DNA of 64,000 nt from Panacagrimonas sp. (GTDB lineage Bacteria; Pseudomonadota; Gammaproteobacteria; Nevskiales; Nevskiaceae): assembly GCF_020697055.1 (NCBI RefSeq), contig NZ_JAJFBP010000008.1, forward strand, positions 54,955-118,954. The letters run 5' to 3'. Positions within the stretch are counted from its first letter, which is position 1. Each line of letters begins with the position of its first letter. The position numbers and the translations under genes were made by a program. The notes beneath the pieces are model-generated. The model was not told the DNA's origin. It worked only from the letters and a program-made list of their open reading frames with translations, and searched no databases. Below are positions 46,950-56,058 of the stretch, in pieces.

Positions 46950-47597
46950 TCAGGGAAGGGGCTGGGCGACCCACATCTGCAGCGCGTTCTGGGAGTCGCA
47001 TGCGCCCACGCGAACGCCGCGCCCGTCCGCCTGCAGGCAGCGTCCATCGACGCCGACGATCTGCGCACCCCGCATCAGCCACATCTGGTCCGCGGCGGGC
47101 GCATCGCCGGCGCGGCAGCTCACCAGCTGCACGCGGTCGCTCTTCTGCGATTGCCGGCGAATGCAGTGCGAGCCCTCGTCACGCTTCCACGCCGTCATCA
47201 GTCGTCCCTTGTCGCTGATCCACTGCCGGGACGGCCCGGTGCAGTCGGCACTCATCACCGCGGTCGAACCGGAATTCTGGTGATCGGCCTCGATGCAGGT
47301 CCTGGTCGACGGCGAATAGACCGAGATGCGCGGCATCGCCGAGTCCGACGCCGTCGGCTGTGCGGGCGCGGCGGATCTGGACGGTGGCGAAGCGGTGACC
47401 GCCTGCTGGCCCGCGCGTGGCGCGGTGGCGGCTGTCGCAGGCTTTTCCGACGCATCGGTCTTCGGCGGCGGGACCTCGTCGTCGTGGATGATGATCTTGG
47501 TCTCGCCCTGGAACAGCCCGGATTGGGACCACGCCACTGCCGGAAAGAGGGCCAGCCAGCACACCCCGGCCGCGACCGCCGCGTTGAGCCTGCGCAT
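46950..47597 (-). CDS. Secreted ricin-B-type lectin domain protein
   Basis: A 215-residue exported protein. The signal peptide is MRRLNAAVAAGVCWLALFPA with cleavage near VAWSQ. A Pro/Ala linker precedes a beta-trefoil-like domain (about 90-215) with QxW motifs DQMW and LQMW and a weaker RQW, plus paired cysteines (TCIEAD/DCTG, HCIRRQ/SCRAG, RCLQAD/ACDSQ). It probably binds a glycan. AGGGAGA precedes the ATG at good spacing. It lies 64 bases downstream of the RND permease gene on the same strand. Confidence 0.8.
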   Translation of the reverse strand: MRRLNAAVAAGVCWLALFPAVAWSQSGLFQGETKIIIHDDEVPPPKTDASEKPATAATAPRAGQQAVTASPPSRSAAPAQPTASDSAMPRISVYSPSTRTCIEADHQNSGSTAVMSADCTGPSRQWISDKGRLMTAWKRDEGSHCIRRQSQKSDRVQLVSCRAGDAPAADQMWLMRGAQIVGVDGRCLQADGRGVRVGACDSQNALQMWVAQPLP

Positions 47598-47661
47598 GTC
47601 GAGTCTCCCTGTGAACCACTCCCCGGCGCGCAGTAAACCGCCGGGGTGCAGGGGCCGGCAA

Positions 47662-50600
47662 CTACCTTTGGGCGTTTGCCGGGTCCACCGCGCCATCCTC
47701 GTGTCGCAGCTTGGCGGCATGGCGACCGGGCGAACCGGTGCGACGGCACAGCGCCGAGTAGAACGCCGGCACCATGAACAGCGTGAACACCGTCGAAAAG
47801 GCGACGCCGCACGCGATCACCACGCCCAGGATCCGGCGTGCCTCGTAGCCGGCGCCGCTGGTGAGGATCAGCGGAATGGCGCCGGCGATGGTCGCGATCG
47901 ACGTCATCAGGATCGGACGCAGGCGGATGCGCGCGGCATCGATCAGCGCCTCGTCGAACGCCATGCCCTGGTCGCGCCGCTGGTTGGCGAACTCGACGAT
48001 GAGGATGCCGTTCTTCGCCGCCAGGCCCACCAGCATCACGATGCCGATCTGCGAATAGACGTTGAGCGTCATCCCGAGCGGCCACAGCGCGATGAACGCG
48101 CCGAACAATGCGAGCGGCACCGTGGTCAGGATCACCACCGGGTGGATGAAGCTTTCGAACTGCGCGGCCAGCACGAGGTAGACGATCACCAGCGCCATCG
48201 CGAACGTGAAGTAGAGCGCCGCGCTCGACTCCTTGTACTCGCGTGAATCGCCGGCGTAGCTGACGCGCGCCAGGCCTTTGCTCTCCTCGCGGACCACGCG
48301 CTCGATCGCCGCGAGACCTTCGCCGAGCGTGTAGCCGGGCGCGAGGTTGGCCGAGATCGTGATCGAGCGCAGGCGATCGGTGCGGTTGTAGGTCGCGGCC
48401 GCGGCCTGTTCGCGCAGGCGCACGAGGTTGGACAGCGGAACCAGCGCGCCGGAGGCCGCGCGCACGTACACCTTGCCCAGCGCGGAGGGATCGGCGCGAT
48501 CCTGCATCGGCGCCTGCAGCATCACCTCGTACTCCTCGCCGCGATCCTGGTATCGCGTCACGCGCCGCTCGCCGAACATCGATTCGATCGCCTGCGCGAT
48601 GTCGCCGACGCGCACGCCGAGGTCTCCGGCACGGCCGACGTCGACGTCGAGCTGGAACTGCGGCTTGGTCTCCTTGTAGTCGGAGTCGACGCGGACCAGC
48701 CTGGGGAATTCCCGATCCAGTCGCGCCAGGACCTTGTCGCGCCACTGCGCCAGTTCCTCGTAGCTCGGGCCGCCCATCACGATCTGCACGGGCTGGCCGC
48801 CGCGGCTGCCGAACGCGCCGCGCTGCGTCACCACCACGCGCGCACCGGTGATGCCCGAGAGCGACTCGCTCAGTTCGTCGGCGATCTGCGTTGCGCTGCG
48901 TTCGCGGTCGTCCCAGCTGCTCAGCGTCACGCCGACCGAACCGGTGTTGACCTGCGTGGCGCCGCCGAACCCGGGCAGGCGGAACAGCACGCGCGCGATC
49001 TCGCCGTGCTCGATCTGCTCGAGCAGCGGCTTTTCGATGTCGGCCATCACCGCGGCGGTGTAGGCGAAGCTCGCGCCCTCGGGCCCGGTGACGTTGACCG
49101 TGAGCATGCCGCGGTCCTCCTGCGGCGCGAATTCGCGCGGCAGCACCCAGAACAGCAGCACGATCGCGCCGAGCAGGCCGGCGAGCATGACCGTGGAGAT
49201 CCAGGGCCGGCGCGTGAAGCCGCGCAGCGCGCCGATGTAGCGCTCGGCGAAGCGGTCGAATCCGGCGTCGAAACGTTCGAAGAAACGGGGCCGCGATTCG
49301 TGCGCGCGCAGCAGCCAGACCGACAGCACCGGCGAGAGCGTCAGCGCGATCAGGCCCGAGCAGCCCACCGCCGAGGCCAGCGCCAGTGCGAATTCGCTGA
49401 ACAGGCGTCCGACGTTGCCTTCCAGCAGCGCCAGTGGCGTGAACACCGCCATCAGCACGGCGGTGGTGGCGATGATCGCCATGCCGACTTCGCGCGCGCC
49501 CCGATAGGCCGCGAGCAGCGGTGGTTCGCCCATGTGCAGGCGGCGGTGCACGTTCTCGACCATCACGATCGCGTCGTCCACCACCAGGCCGATCGCCAGC
49601 ACCAGCGCCAGCAGCGTCAGGATGTTGATCGAGAAGCCGAACGCGGACAGGAAGATGAAGGACGCGATCAGCGAGATCGGAACCGTCACCGCGGGAATCA
49701 GCGTCGCGCGCCAGCTGCCCAGGAACAGGTACAGCACCGCGAGCACGAACAGCGCCGCGTAGGCCAGCGTCAGCTCGACCTCGTGCAGCGCCGCCTCGAT
49801 GAACTCCGAGGTGTCGAAATTCAGATCGATGGTCATGCCTTCGGGCAGCTCGCCGCGCAGCGTGTCGCCCAGCGCCTTGGCGGCGCGCGCGACCTCCAGC
49901 GTGTTGGCGCTCGAGGTCTTCACGATGCCGATGCCGAGCGTCTCGACGCCGTTGGCGCGAAACGCGGTGCGCGGGTTCTCGGCGCCGAGTTCGACGCGCG
50001 CGACGTCGCGGATCCGGATCGGGAAGCCATCGGGACCGGTGGCCACCACCATCGCACCGAACGCTTCGGGCGAGGTGTACTGGCGCTCGGTACGCAGCGT
50101 GTACTCGCGCTCGCTCGATTCGATCAGGCCGGCGGGACGTTCGACGTTCTGTTCGCGGATCGTGTTCTCGACGTCGGCCGCGGTGAGGCTGCGACCGGCG
50201 AGCCGGTCGCGGTCGAGCCAGATGCGCATGGCGTAGCGCTGGTCGCCGCCCAGGTTCACGCGTGACACGCCGTCGATCACGGCGAAGCGGTCTACCAGAT
50301 AACGCTCGGCGTAGTCGGTGAGCTGCAGGCGGTTGAGCTTGGACGACGACAGCACGAAATACATGATGGCCTGCGCGTCGGCGTCGGCCTTGGTCACCTC
50401 GGGTGGATCGGCCTGGTCGGGCAGTTCACCCAGCACGCGGGAGACGCGGTCGCGCACGTCGTTGGCGGCGTCGTCGATGTTGCGCGAGAGCAGGAACTCC
50501 ACCGAGATGTTCGAGCGGCCGTCGCGCGACTGCGAGGTCAGGCGCTTGATGCCCTCGATGCCGGCGATCTGGTCCTCGATGATCTGCGTGATCTGCGTTT

Positions 50601-50778
50601 CGATCACCGAGGCCGACGCGCCCGGATAGCTGGTGCTGACCGAGACGATCGGCGGATCGATGTCGGGATATTCGCGCACCGAGATGTTCAGCATCGCGAA
50701 CACCCCGAACACGACCAGCAGCAGGTTGAGCACGGTGGCGAGCACCGGCCGTTTCACCGAGACGTCGGACAACCACAC
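47662..50778 (-). CDS. RND efflux permease, HAE1 family
   Basis: A 1038-residue inner-membrane proton-driven efflux pump subunit. It starts SDVSVKRPVLATVLNLLLVV and has the porter signature SVREYPDIDPPIVSVSTSYP. The proton-relay helix reads ALVLAIGLVVDDAIVMVENV with the paired aspartates; the second half has FESFIHPVVILTTVPLALFG and VMLVGLAAKNGILIVEFAN. It belongs to the MexK/OqxB-like branch of multidrug or organic-solvent pumps by eye. A GTG start is used. No periplasmic adaptor or outer-membrane channel gene lies next to it, which is unusual. Confidence 0.93.
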   Translation of the reverse strand: MWLSDVSVKRPVLATVLNLLLVVFGVFAMLNISVREYPDIDPPIVSVSTSYPGASASVIETQITQIIEDQIAGIEGIKRLTSQSRDGRSNISVEFLLSRNIDDAANDVRDRVSRVLGELPDQADPPEVTKADADAQAIMYFVLSSSKLNRLQLTDYAERYLVDRFAVIDGVSRVNLGGDQRYAMRIWLDRDRLAGRSLTAADVENTIREQNVERPAGLIESSEREYTLRTERQYTSPEAFGAMVVATGPDGFPIRIRDVARVELGAENPRTAFRANGVETLGIGIVKTSSANTLEVARAAKALGDTLRGELPEGMTIDLNFDTSEFIEAALHEVELTLAYAALFVLAVLYLFLGSWRATLIPAVTVPISLIASFIFLSAFGFSINILTLLALVLAIGLVVDDAIVMVENVHRRLHMGEPPLLAAYRGAREVGMAIIATTAVLMAVFTPLALLEGNVGRLFSEFALALASAVGCSGLIALTLSPVLSVWLLRAHESRPRFFERFDAGFDRFAERYIGALRGFTRRPWISTVMLAGLLGAIVLLFWVLPREFAPQEDRGMLTVNVTGPEGASFAYTAAVMADIEKPLLEQIEHGEIARVLFRLPGFGGATQVNTGSVGVTLSSWDDRERSATQIADELSESLSGITGARVVVTQRGAFGSRGGQPVQIVMGGPSYEELAQWRDKVLARLDREFPRLVRVDSDYKETKPQFQLDVDVGRAGDLGVRVGDIAQAIESMFGERRVTRYQDRGEEYEVMLQAPMQDRADPSALGKVYVRAASGALVPLSNLVRLREQAAAATYNRTDRLRSITISANLAPGYTLGEGLAAIERVVREESKGLARVSYAGDSREYKESSAALYFTFAMALVIVYLVLAAQFESFIHPVVILTTVPLALFGAFIALWPLGMTLNVYSQIGIVMLVGLAAKNGILIVEFANQRRDQGMAFDEALIDAARIRLRPILMTSIATIAGAIPLILTSGAGYEARRILGVVIACGVAFSTVFTLFMVPAFYSALCRRTGSPGRHAAKLRHEDGAVDPANAQR

Positions 50779-50876
50779 GCGGGATGTTCTCCAGGAACGC
50801 GGACGGGCCGGGGATTATGCGCAAAGGACCGTTCCGCGCGCGTGAAGGTTCGCGCATCGCGGCGACGCCCTGCCGC

Positions 50877-50920
50877 AAACAAGAAGGCCCCACGCGCCCG
50901 GACAGGATGCGCGTGGGGCC
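50877..50920 (-). terminator. Rho-independent terminator after the VWA gene
   Basis: GGCCCCACGCGC (50886-50897) pairs perfectly with GCGCGTGGGGCC (50909-50920). Read on the minus strand the hairpin is followed by TTCTTGTTTG. It lies 40 bases past the VWA stop and separates that gene from the RND gene. Three GGGCCC motifs flank it. Confidence 0.75.
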
Positions 50921-50959
50921 CGAGCGGGCCCCGAAGGGCCCGAAAAGCCGCAGTCTTCG

Positions 50960-52330
50960 TTACTCGCCGATCGGGAACGCCGGGAGACCCTCCTCGCAGG
51001 ACGCGCCCGAGAACGCGTGCGCCAGCACCAGGTCGCCGGTGATCAGCCCGGTCAGGTAGATGTGCGCGAAGTTGACCGTCCGGTTCGCGGCCCGCGTCGA
51101 CCTGCCGGACTTCTGCTCGTTGAGCACGATGCGGCCCACCAGCGGAATCGAGATCGTGGTGTTGGGCGCGATCGTCACGCTGATCGGCAGGCCGGCCACA
51201 CGGATGTTCGCGGTGATCGACGAGCCGCTGGCCGAGGACGCCGCACTGGTTGCCTTGGCCGTGGTTCGGGACTCGATCACGTCCGCGCTGATCACCGGCA
51301 CGCCGAGCAGCGCGAGGTTCAGGTTGGTGATCTTGGCCTGCGCGTTGGTGGTGGCAATCTTGGTCGTGCCGTTGATCTTGCCGGTGGCCACGCTGGTGAT
51401 CACGTTGGCGCGGAAGGCCAGCGTGCCGCCGAGCAGCCCGGCGTTGACCGTTGTGGCGACGGTGCTGCGGGTTCCGCCCGCTGCACGCAGCGGCGGCTCC
51501 AGGCTCTCGTCGTAGCGATAGCGCATGTCGTTGACGTTGGCCGTGACGTTGAGGCGCGAAAGCAGGCTGCCGGATCCGCGCAGGCCGTAGGCGTGCGAGA
51601 GCAGGTCGAGCTGCCCGGTCTGCACCTGGTCGCCGATGATGTCGAACGCCTGGAACAGGTCGGCCTCGGTCTGCACCAGGAAGAAGTGCGCCGCGTCGGT
51701 GGCCTGCTGACGCAGGATCTCGACGCCGGTGCCCTCGGTCGGCCGCGGATCGCGGATCGCGACGACGAAGAACTCGATGCCGGCCGCCTTGGCGTCCGCC
51801 GCCGCGCCGATCGGGTTTCCGCGCGAAAAACCGTCGGACAGATGCAGGATCACCTTGCGCACGCCGGCGCGGCCGCGCGTCACCAGTTCCTGCGTCGCCA
51901 GGCGGATCGCCGGTTCGGCGTAGGTGTCGTCGTCCTTGACCAGCGCATTGACCGCCGCGGTGACGGCCGCCTTGTCGGTGGTCAGCGCGTGATCGAAGCT
52001 CGTCGTCGTGCTGTACGACACCAGGCCCACCTGGTCCACCGCCGCCATGCGTCCGATCAAGGCCGTGGAAACCTGCTGCGTGCCCTGCAGCCGGGTGAGC
52101 TTGCCCGGCGGAGGAACACCGAGCTGCTCGATGCCGTTGCCCATGCTGCCGGAGCGGTCGATCACCAGCATCAGGTCGACGCCCGGCGAACTGCTGCGTT
52201 GATCGCATACGCCCGAATTGGTCGGGGCCGCGGAAGCCTGTAGCGGACTGAACAGGGCGCAAAACGACAAGAAAAAGGCCGCTGGAACGGTCAACACGTT
52301 CGAGCGGCCGTGCGGGCGCATCGTGGCCAT
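50960..52330 (-). CDS. Secreted VWA-domain protein
   Basis: A 456-residue exported protein. The signal peptide (VPAAFFLSFCALFSPLQASA, then APTNS) is followed by a VWA domain (about 50-240) with MIDAS VIDRSGSMG (Asp near 58) and the later TYAEPAI and LHLSDGFSRGN elements. A C-terminal beta-rich region of about 200 residues is rich in Thr, Ala and Ile (NVTANVNDMRYRYDESLEPP, ISIPLVGRIVLNEQKSGRST, AHIYLTGLITGDLVLAHAFS) and resembles a surface-exposed repeat domain that I cannot name. AGGAGG precedes the ATG. A hairpin terminator follows. Confidence 0.82.
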   Translation of the reverse strand: MATMRPHGRSNVLTVPAAFFLSFCALFSPLQASAAPTNSGVCDQRSSSPGVDLMLVIDRSGSMGNGIEQLGVPPPGKLTRLQGTQQVSTALIGRMAAVDQVGLVSYSTTTSFDHALTTDKAAVTAAVNALVKDDDTYAEPAIRLATQELVTRGRAGVRKVILHLSDGFSRGNPIGAAADAKAAGIEFFVVAIRDPRPTEGTGVEILRQQATDAAHFFLVQTEADLFQAFDIIGDQVQTGQLDLLSHAYGLRGSGSLLSRLNVTANVNDMRYRYDESLEPPLRAAGGTRSTVATTVNAGLLGGTLAFRANVITSVATGKINGTTKIATTNAQAKITNLNLALLGVPVISADVIESRTTAKATSAASSASGSSITANIRVAGLPISVTIAPNTTISIPLVGRIVLNEQKSGRSTRAANRTVNFAHIYLTGLITGDLVLAHAFSGASCEEGLPAFPIGE

Positions 52331-52676
52331 AGGTCCTCCTGGTGGGGTACCGCGAAATCCGGCGCCCAGCTGAATGCCGGGCTGATGAAAGGTCGCGATA
52401 GCAAAAGGTGAGCCCAGGAAACGGAAAGTCGGCGGGTAGATCGCCCGGGAACGCAAAGTGAACCTTCGGAGCCGACCAAAGGACAACCTAATCAACGCGG
52501 AGAGCGTGAGCCTGGGGGGTGGTGGTCCAGGGGGCGCTGGCGGGTCCAGCAGACCGGCAAGCCCGATGCGGCGGGCATTTCAAAAGGAGCGAACCGGGTT
52601 TTCGCAATCAGGTCGCGGCCGACGGATGCGGCGGGCCGGGCGATCCCGACGGCGTGTCGCGACCCCCTCGTGGCGC
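52331..52676. other. Intergenic spacer upstream of the VWA gene
   Basis: About 346 bases between the VWA start and the GST stop, both on the minus strand. Apart from the AGGAGG ribosome-binding site of the VWA gene at its left end I see no convincing gene, hairpin or hexamer pair. It presumably contains the VWA promoter. Confidence 0.5.
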
Positions 52677-53282
52677 TCAGCGCGCCGTTGCGCGCTGGAA
52701 CGCCGGTCGCTGCTTCAGACGCTCGAGGTAGCCGCGCGTCTGCGGTTGGTAGTCGGCGGCGATGCCCAGCGTCTCGCCGAGATACAGCGCGAACCCGATG
52801 GCGATGTCGGCGATGGTGAAGCGGCCGTCGCACAGGAATTCGCGATCGATCAGATGCGCATCCAGCAGGCGCAGCCGCGCCAGGTACCACTTGCGATAGT
52901 CGGCGGCGGCCTGCGGCAGGCGCCGTTCCGGCGGCTCCAGCAGCGTGTAGCGCAGCACGATGGTCTGCGGGAACGTCAGCGTTGCGTCGCTGTGGAACAG
53001 CCAGTTCAAGTAATCGGCGTATTCGGGATGTTCGGGTCGCAGGCCCAGCTCGTGGCGACGGTATCGCTCGACCAGGTACAGGCAGATGCCCGAGGACTCG
53101 GTCATCCGGACGTCGCCGTCGGTGAAGTACGGAATGGTGCCCAGCGGATTGGTCGCGAGGAAATCCTTGCGCAGCACGCGCGGCGGAAACGGCAGCGTCT
53201 CGAGCTCGTAGGGCAGCCCCATCTCCTCGAGTGTCCACAGCGGGCGCAACGAACGCGCGTCCTTGCAATGCCAGAGTTTCAC
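52677..53282 (-). CDS. Glutathione S-transferase family protein
   Basis: A 201-residue GST. The N-terminal domain begins [20 protein letters not shown], with the cis-proline and glutathione segment [20 protein letters not shown] (Glu-Ser pair). The helical domain has [20 protein letters not shown] with the N-capping Thr and conserved Asp. A GTG is chosen because it starts exactly at the thioredoxin fold; the frame is open upstream without family-like sequence. It is divergent from the dodecin gene. Confidence 0.85.
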   Translation of the reverse strand: MKLWHCKDARSLRPLWTLEEMGLPYELETLPFPPRVLRKDFLATNPLGTIPYFTDGDVRMTESSGICLYLVERYRRHELGLRPEHPEYADYLNWLFHSDATLTFPQTIVLRYTLLEPPERRLPQAAADYRKWYLARLRLLDAHLIDREFLCDGRFTIADIAIGFALYLGETLGIAADYQPQTRGYLERLKQRPAFQRATAR

Positions 53283-53397
53283 GGGTCGGGACGTTCCATT
53301 GGATCGAGCGCGCAAGCATAGGGTCGATTCGCAGTTCAGCAAACCGTCAGATTGCGGCGCAACGATGGTCGTTCGTCTTCAGCGCAGGAGAAGCAAG

Positions 53398-53610
53398 GTG
53401 GAAGATCAACACGTCTACAAGACCGTCGAGCTGACCGGTTCGTCGCCCAAGAGCACCGATGAGGCGATCCGTGTCGCCGTCGAGCGCGCCTCCAAGACGC
53501 TGCGCAACATCAAGTGGGTGCAGGTGCTCGAGCAGCGCGGCCACGTCGAGAACGGCAAGGTCGCGCACTGGCAGGTGACGATGAAGGTTGGTTTCACGCT
53601 CGAGGCCTGA
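53398..53610 (+). CDS. Dodecin
   Basis: A 70-residue flavin-binding dodecamer-forming protein that stores or sequesters flavin. The family motifs are [20 protein letters not shown] near the N-terminus and the strand around [12 protein letters not shown], with the flavin-stacking Trp in IKW, and the final strand [14 protein letters not shown]. The GTG start is preceded by CAGGAGAAG at good distance. Length is typical. No related gene adjoins it. Confidence 0.93.
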   Translation: MEDQHVYKTVELTGSSPKSTDEAIRVAVERASKTLRNIKWVQVLEQRGHVENGKVAHWQVTMKVGFTLEA

Positions 53611-53627
53611 AGCGCGCGCGGCCGCGA

Positions 53628-54062
53628 TCAGACATCCGTTCCCGCGTCCGGTTCGACCGGCGCGGGATCCGGTTCCCAGCACCCGACCGGGTGTCCTGCG
53701 CCGGCGAGCGCCGTCTTGAGCCGCTCGGTCTGGAATCCGTAGACCAGCTGCGGTCCGACCAGCGTTGCCGGCACCCCGCGCACGCGCAGCGTCCACCACT
53801 GCGCACTGGCCTTCAGCGATTTCTCGACGTCGCGTTCCTCGAACGGCACGCCGCTGCGCAGCAGGCACTGGCGGATCTGCGTGCACAGTCCGCACCACTC
53901 GGCGGAAAACAGCACGACGTGTCCCGGCGGATTGGAGCGGCGCGGATCCAGCTGCCACGCGACGAGCCGGTCGATCGCCAGAATCAGCACGATCACGCCG
54001 ATCAGCCACCACAGCACGCCACGCAGGCGTGCACGCGGCGAGGGGCCGGACCCGTTCACCAT
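53628..54062 (-). CDS. Membrane-anchored glutaredoxin-like protein
   Basis: A 144-residue protein with one N-terminal membrane helix (GVLWWLIGVIVLILAIDRLV, about 15-34) and a thioredoxin-fold domain carrying CGLC (VVLFSAEWCGLCTQIRQCLL). FEERDVEKSLKASAQW and the cis-proline region RGVPATLVG follow, as in glutaredoxins. A third cysteine follows the motif by six residues. It overlaps the parvulin gene by seven bases (ATGGTGA), so oxidoreductase and isomerase may work together in envelope protein folding; that is inference. Confidence 0.8.
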   Translation of the reverse strand: MVNGSGPSPRARLRGVLWWLIGVIVLILAIDRLVAWQLDPRRSNPPGHVVLFSAEWCGLCTQIRQCLLRSGVPFEERDVEKSLKASAQWWTLRVRGVPATLVGPQLVYGFQTERLKTALAGAGHPVGCWEPDPAPVEPDAGTDV

Positions 54063-54907
54063 CGATCGGACTCGCTCTGGCAGACGGCGTCGTAGACCTG
54101 GCGGGCGCCGCCGCGGGCCGGCACCGCATCGAAGTCCGCGTCGCCGACGGTTGCTCCGACGTCCACCGCATCGATGACCGCGCCCTTGGCGCCGCGGTTG
54201 TCGAAGTACTCGATCCCGATGCCGGCGAGGCGCTCGCGTGCGCAGTCGGCGACGTAGCGCGTGCGCGTCGAGCGATAGCACGCGGGCGGATCGCGTTCGG
54301 GCACCAGCACCGCGTGCGGCAGTTCCGTGTGCAGCGTCACCTCGCGAAACGCGTCGCCGCGCGGGCTCTTCTCGCCGCGCAGGAACGAGACGGTGCCGGC
54401 GCGATCGGCGGCCGGCCCGAGCCAGCTCGTTCCGAGTTCGACGGTGATCCGCGCCACGTCGGCGGTTTCCAGCGGCTGCGCCGGACCGCACACGATCGAC
54501 ACCGGGATCACGCGCTTCTCGGCGAGGTAGGCCACGTGCCAGCCGAACTCGGTCTCGAACGGCGACGACAGCGTGCCCGGTTCGAGCGCCAGCACCGCGC
54601 GCTCGAAGCGTTCGCCGAATGCGCCTTCGAGGACCCGACCCAGGTCGCCGCCGCGCGAGGCCGAGCCGGTGTCGCCGCTCAGTTCGCGCGCCGTGCTCTG
54701 GAACGCATCGAGCGTGCGCTTCTTTTGGCCGTTGCTGGCGGCGACGATGCGCGCTCGCACCGCCTTGGCCGCATCCTGGCTGACCACGAGCACGTGGTAC
54801 GCGTGGTAGCGCGTGACCTGGTCGCGTTCGTCCTTGTTCGGCGGCTCCGGTGCCGAGAAGCTCGCGCCGCCCAGGACCAATACGAGGACGCCGGCGGCGA
54901 GCTTCAT
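54056..54907 (-). CDS. Exported parvulin-type peptidyl-prolyl isomerase
   Basis: A 283-residue protein with signal peptide (LAAGVLVLVLGGASFSA). A parvulin-like domain follows at about 35-130 (YHAYHVLVVSQDAAKAVRAR, GGDLGRVLEGAFGERFERAV, FETEFGWHVAYLAEKR). A C-terminal domain of about 150 residues (VSIVCGPAQPLETADVARIT, YRSTRTRYVADCARER, IGIEYFDNRGAKG) is not recognised. Catalysis of Xaa-Pro isomerisation is expected from the fold. It shares ATGA with the upstream cupin gene. Confidence 0.8.
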   Translation of the reverse strand: MKLAAGVLVLVLGGASFSAPEPPNKDERDQVTRYHAYHVLVVSQDAAKAVRARIVAASNGQKKRTLDAFQSTARELSGDTGSASRGGDLGRVLEGAFGERFERAVLALEPGTLSSPFETEFGWHVAYLAEKRVIPVSIVCGPAQPLETADVARITVELGTSWLGPAADRAGTVSFLRGEKSPRGDAFREVTLHTELPHAVLVPERDPPACYRSTRTRYVADCARERLAGIGIEYFDNRGAKGAVIDAVDVGATVGDADFDAVPARGGARQVYDAVCQSESDRW

Positions 54908-55332
54908 GGAGCGGGCGGAACGTAGGGCTCGACGCGATCCTCTTCGGCCGGGTCGTTGCGCGCCACGATCGCGCGCGCGGGCTCGGTTGCGCTGAGGTTG
55001 ATCGCTTCGTGCGCAACCCCGGGCGGGATGAACAGGAATTCGCCCGGCCCGCTGACGACCTCGTGCTGCAGGTGCTCGCCCCAGCGTGTCGCGACACGGC
55101 CTTCGAGCAGGTAGATGCCGGTTTCGTAGCCCTGGTGCAGGTGCGGCGTCGCGCGACCTCCCGGCGGGATCACGACCATGTGCATCGACAGTGCGCGCGC
55201 GCCCACGGTCTTGCCGGAGATGCCGAGGAAGTAGGGCAGGCCCTGCGAGCGCAGTTCGCGCTGCTCGGCGCGAACGGCCCGGACCGTCTGCGCCGATGAC
55301 GTCGCGTCGCCCTGGCTGCGGGAGGCACTCAT
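54904..55332 (-). CDS. Cupin-domain protein
   Basis: A 142-residue single-domain cupin. Motif 1 reads GGRATPHLHQGYETGIYLLE, which keeps both His and the Glu metal ligands; motif 2 reads PGEFLFIPPGVAHEAIN with the third His. It may be a small sugar- or metal-binding enzyme or sensor, and no catalytic role can be assigned. The ATG at MSASRSQG is used; an earlier in-frame ATG would add 12 residues. It starts the three-gene run cupin-parvulin-glutaredoxin. Confidence 0.8.
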   Translation of the reverse strand: MSASRSQGDATSSAQTVRAVRAEQRELRSQGLPYFLGISGKTVGARALSMHMVVIPPGGRATPHLHQGYETGIYLLEGRVATRWGEHLQHEVVSGPGEFLFIPPGVAHEAINLSATEPARAIVARNDPAEEDRVEPYVPPAP

Positions 55333-55364
55333 GTCGCCGCACGCTAGCACAGGCGCCGGACCGG

Positions 55365-55814
55365 TCACTCGCGCTTGCCGTGATCCTGGTACCAGGCCTC
55401 GAGACCCGGGCCCTGCAGGCTCGTGCAGCTCGCGCGCGTGTAGTTGTCGCCGTCGAAGCGCAGGTAGCAGGACAGTTCGAGCGGCGCGGCGCCCGTCGTG
55501 GCCGGGTAGCGCACGCGCAGCACCTCGAACTTGTCGGCGCCGCAGGCCTCGACCCAGGCTTCTCCGATCAGCGTGGCGCCGCCGACCACGCGCGTGAGGC
55601 GATACGGTTTTCCTTCGACGGTCTCGGCGCGCAGCGTGCCGGCATAGGCGGCGCCAGATGCGGCGTCGCGGCCGATGATGTCGTAGCGCCCGGCGAAGCC
55701 CGGCGGGTTCTCTTCGTCGAACGCAAGGCGGGTGCAGAACGATTGGGCGTGCACGGCGGTGGCCGCCACGCCGGCCAGCAGCCCCAGCGACCGCGTCGCG
55801 TGATGCATGCGCAT
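55365..55814 (-). CDS. Secreted hypothetical protein
   Basis: A 149-residue exported protein of unknown function. The signal peptide is ATRSLGLLAGVAATAVHAQS. The mature part is strand-rich (GRYDIIGRDAASGAAYAGTL, YRLTRVVGGATLIGEAWVEA) with four cysteines (SFCTRL, EACGAD, LSCYLR, ASCTSL) that could form two disulphides. A second ATG lies two codons in. It is not clearly linked to its neighbours. Confidence 0.7.
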   Translation of the reverse strand: MRMHHATRSLGLLAGVAATAVHAQSFCTRLAFDEENPPGFAGRYDIIGRDAASGAAYAGTLRAETVEGKPYRLTRVVGGATLIGEAWVEACGADKFEVLRVRYPATTGAAPLELSCYLRFDGDNYTRASCTSLQGPGLEAWYQDHGKRE

Positions 55815-55818
55815 TTCG

Positions 55819-56058
55819 CTACCTCCCGTTCACCTGTTCGGCGGACGGCGTCCACGCCCGTCGCGTCCACACCCATCGTGCCGCGAGGATCGGCAGGACC
55901 ACCACCGCGAGCCAGCCCTGCACGAGCACGACGGACGCCATCCAGCCCGGCAGCAGGCCGGCATGCGGGCCGGCCAGGAACATCACCACGACGAAGGCCG
56001 CGCCCGCCACCGCCGCCAGCGCGACGACGTACGCGATCAGTGTCGAGACGATTCTCAT
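55819..56058 (-). CDS. Small membrane protein
   Basis: A 79-residue protein with two hydrophobic segments (LIAYVVALAAVAGAAFVVVM and WMASVVLVQGWLAVVVLPIL) and a polar C-terminal tail. I recognise no family. The start is the internal ATG at MRIVSTLIAY; an upstream ATG gives a polar extension. It lies four bases before the secreted hypothetical gene and is probably co-transcribed with it. Confidence 0.6.
   Translation of the reverse strand: MRIVSTLIAYVVALAAVAGAAFVVVMFLAGPHAGLLPGWMASVVLVQGWLAVVVLPILAARWVWTRRAWTPSAEQVNGR

Noticed and set aside
46928..46950. Small GCGATC-CTT-GATCGC hairpin between the anti-sigma and lectin genes
   Set aside because: Six-base stem without a T-run on either strand; too weak to call a terminator.
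50915..50945. Three GGGCCC motifs as a possible repeat element
   Set aside because: They are short, adjoin the VWA terminator and are not seen elsewhere in the window.
52458..53321. A 287-codon plus-strand frame over the GST gene
   Set aside because: The first part is unremarkable and the rest is antisense to a clear GST; no start signal or motif.
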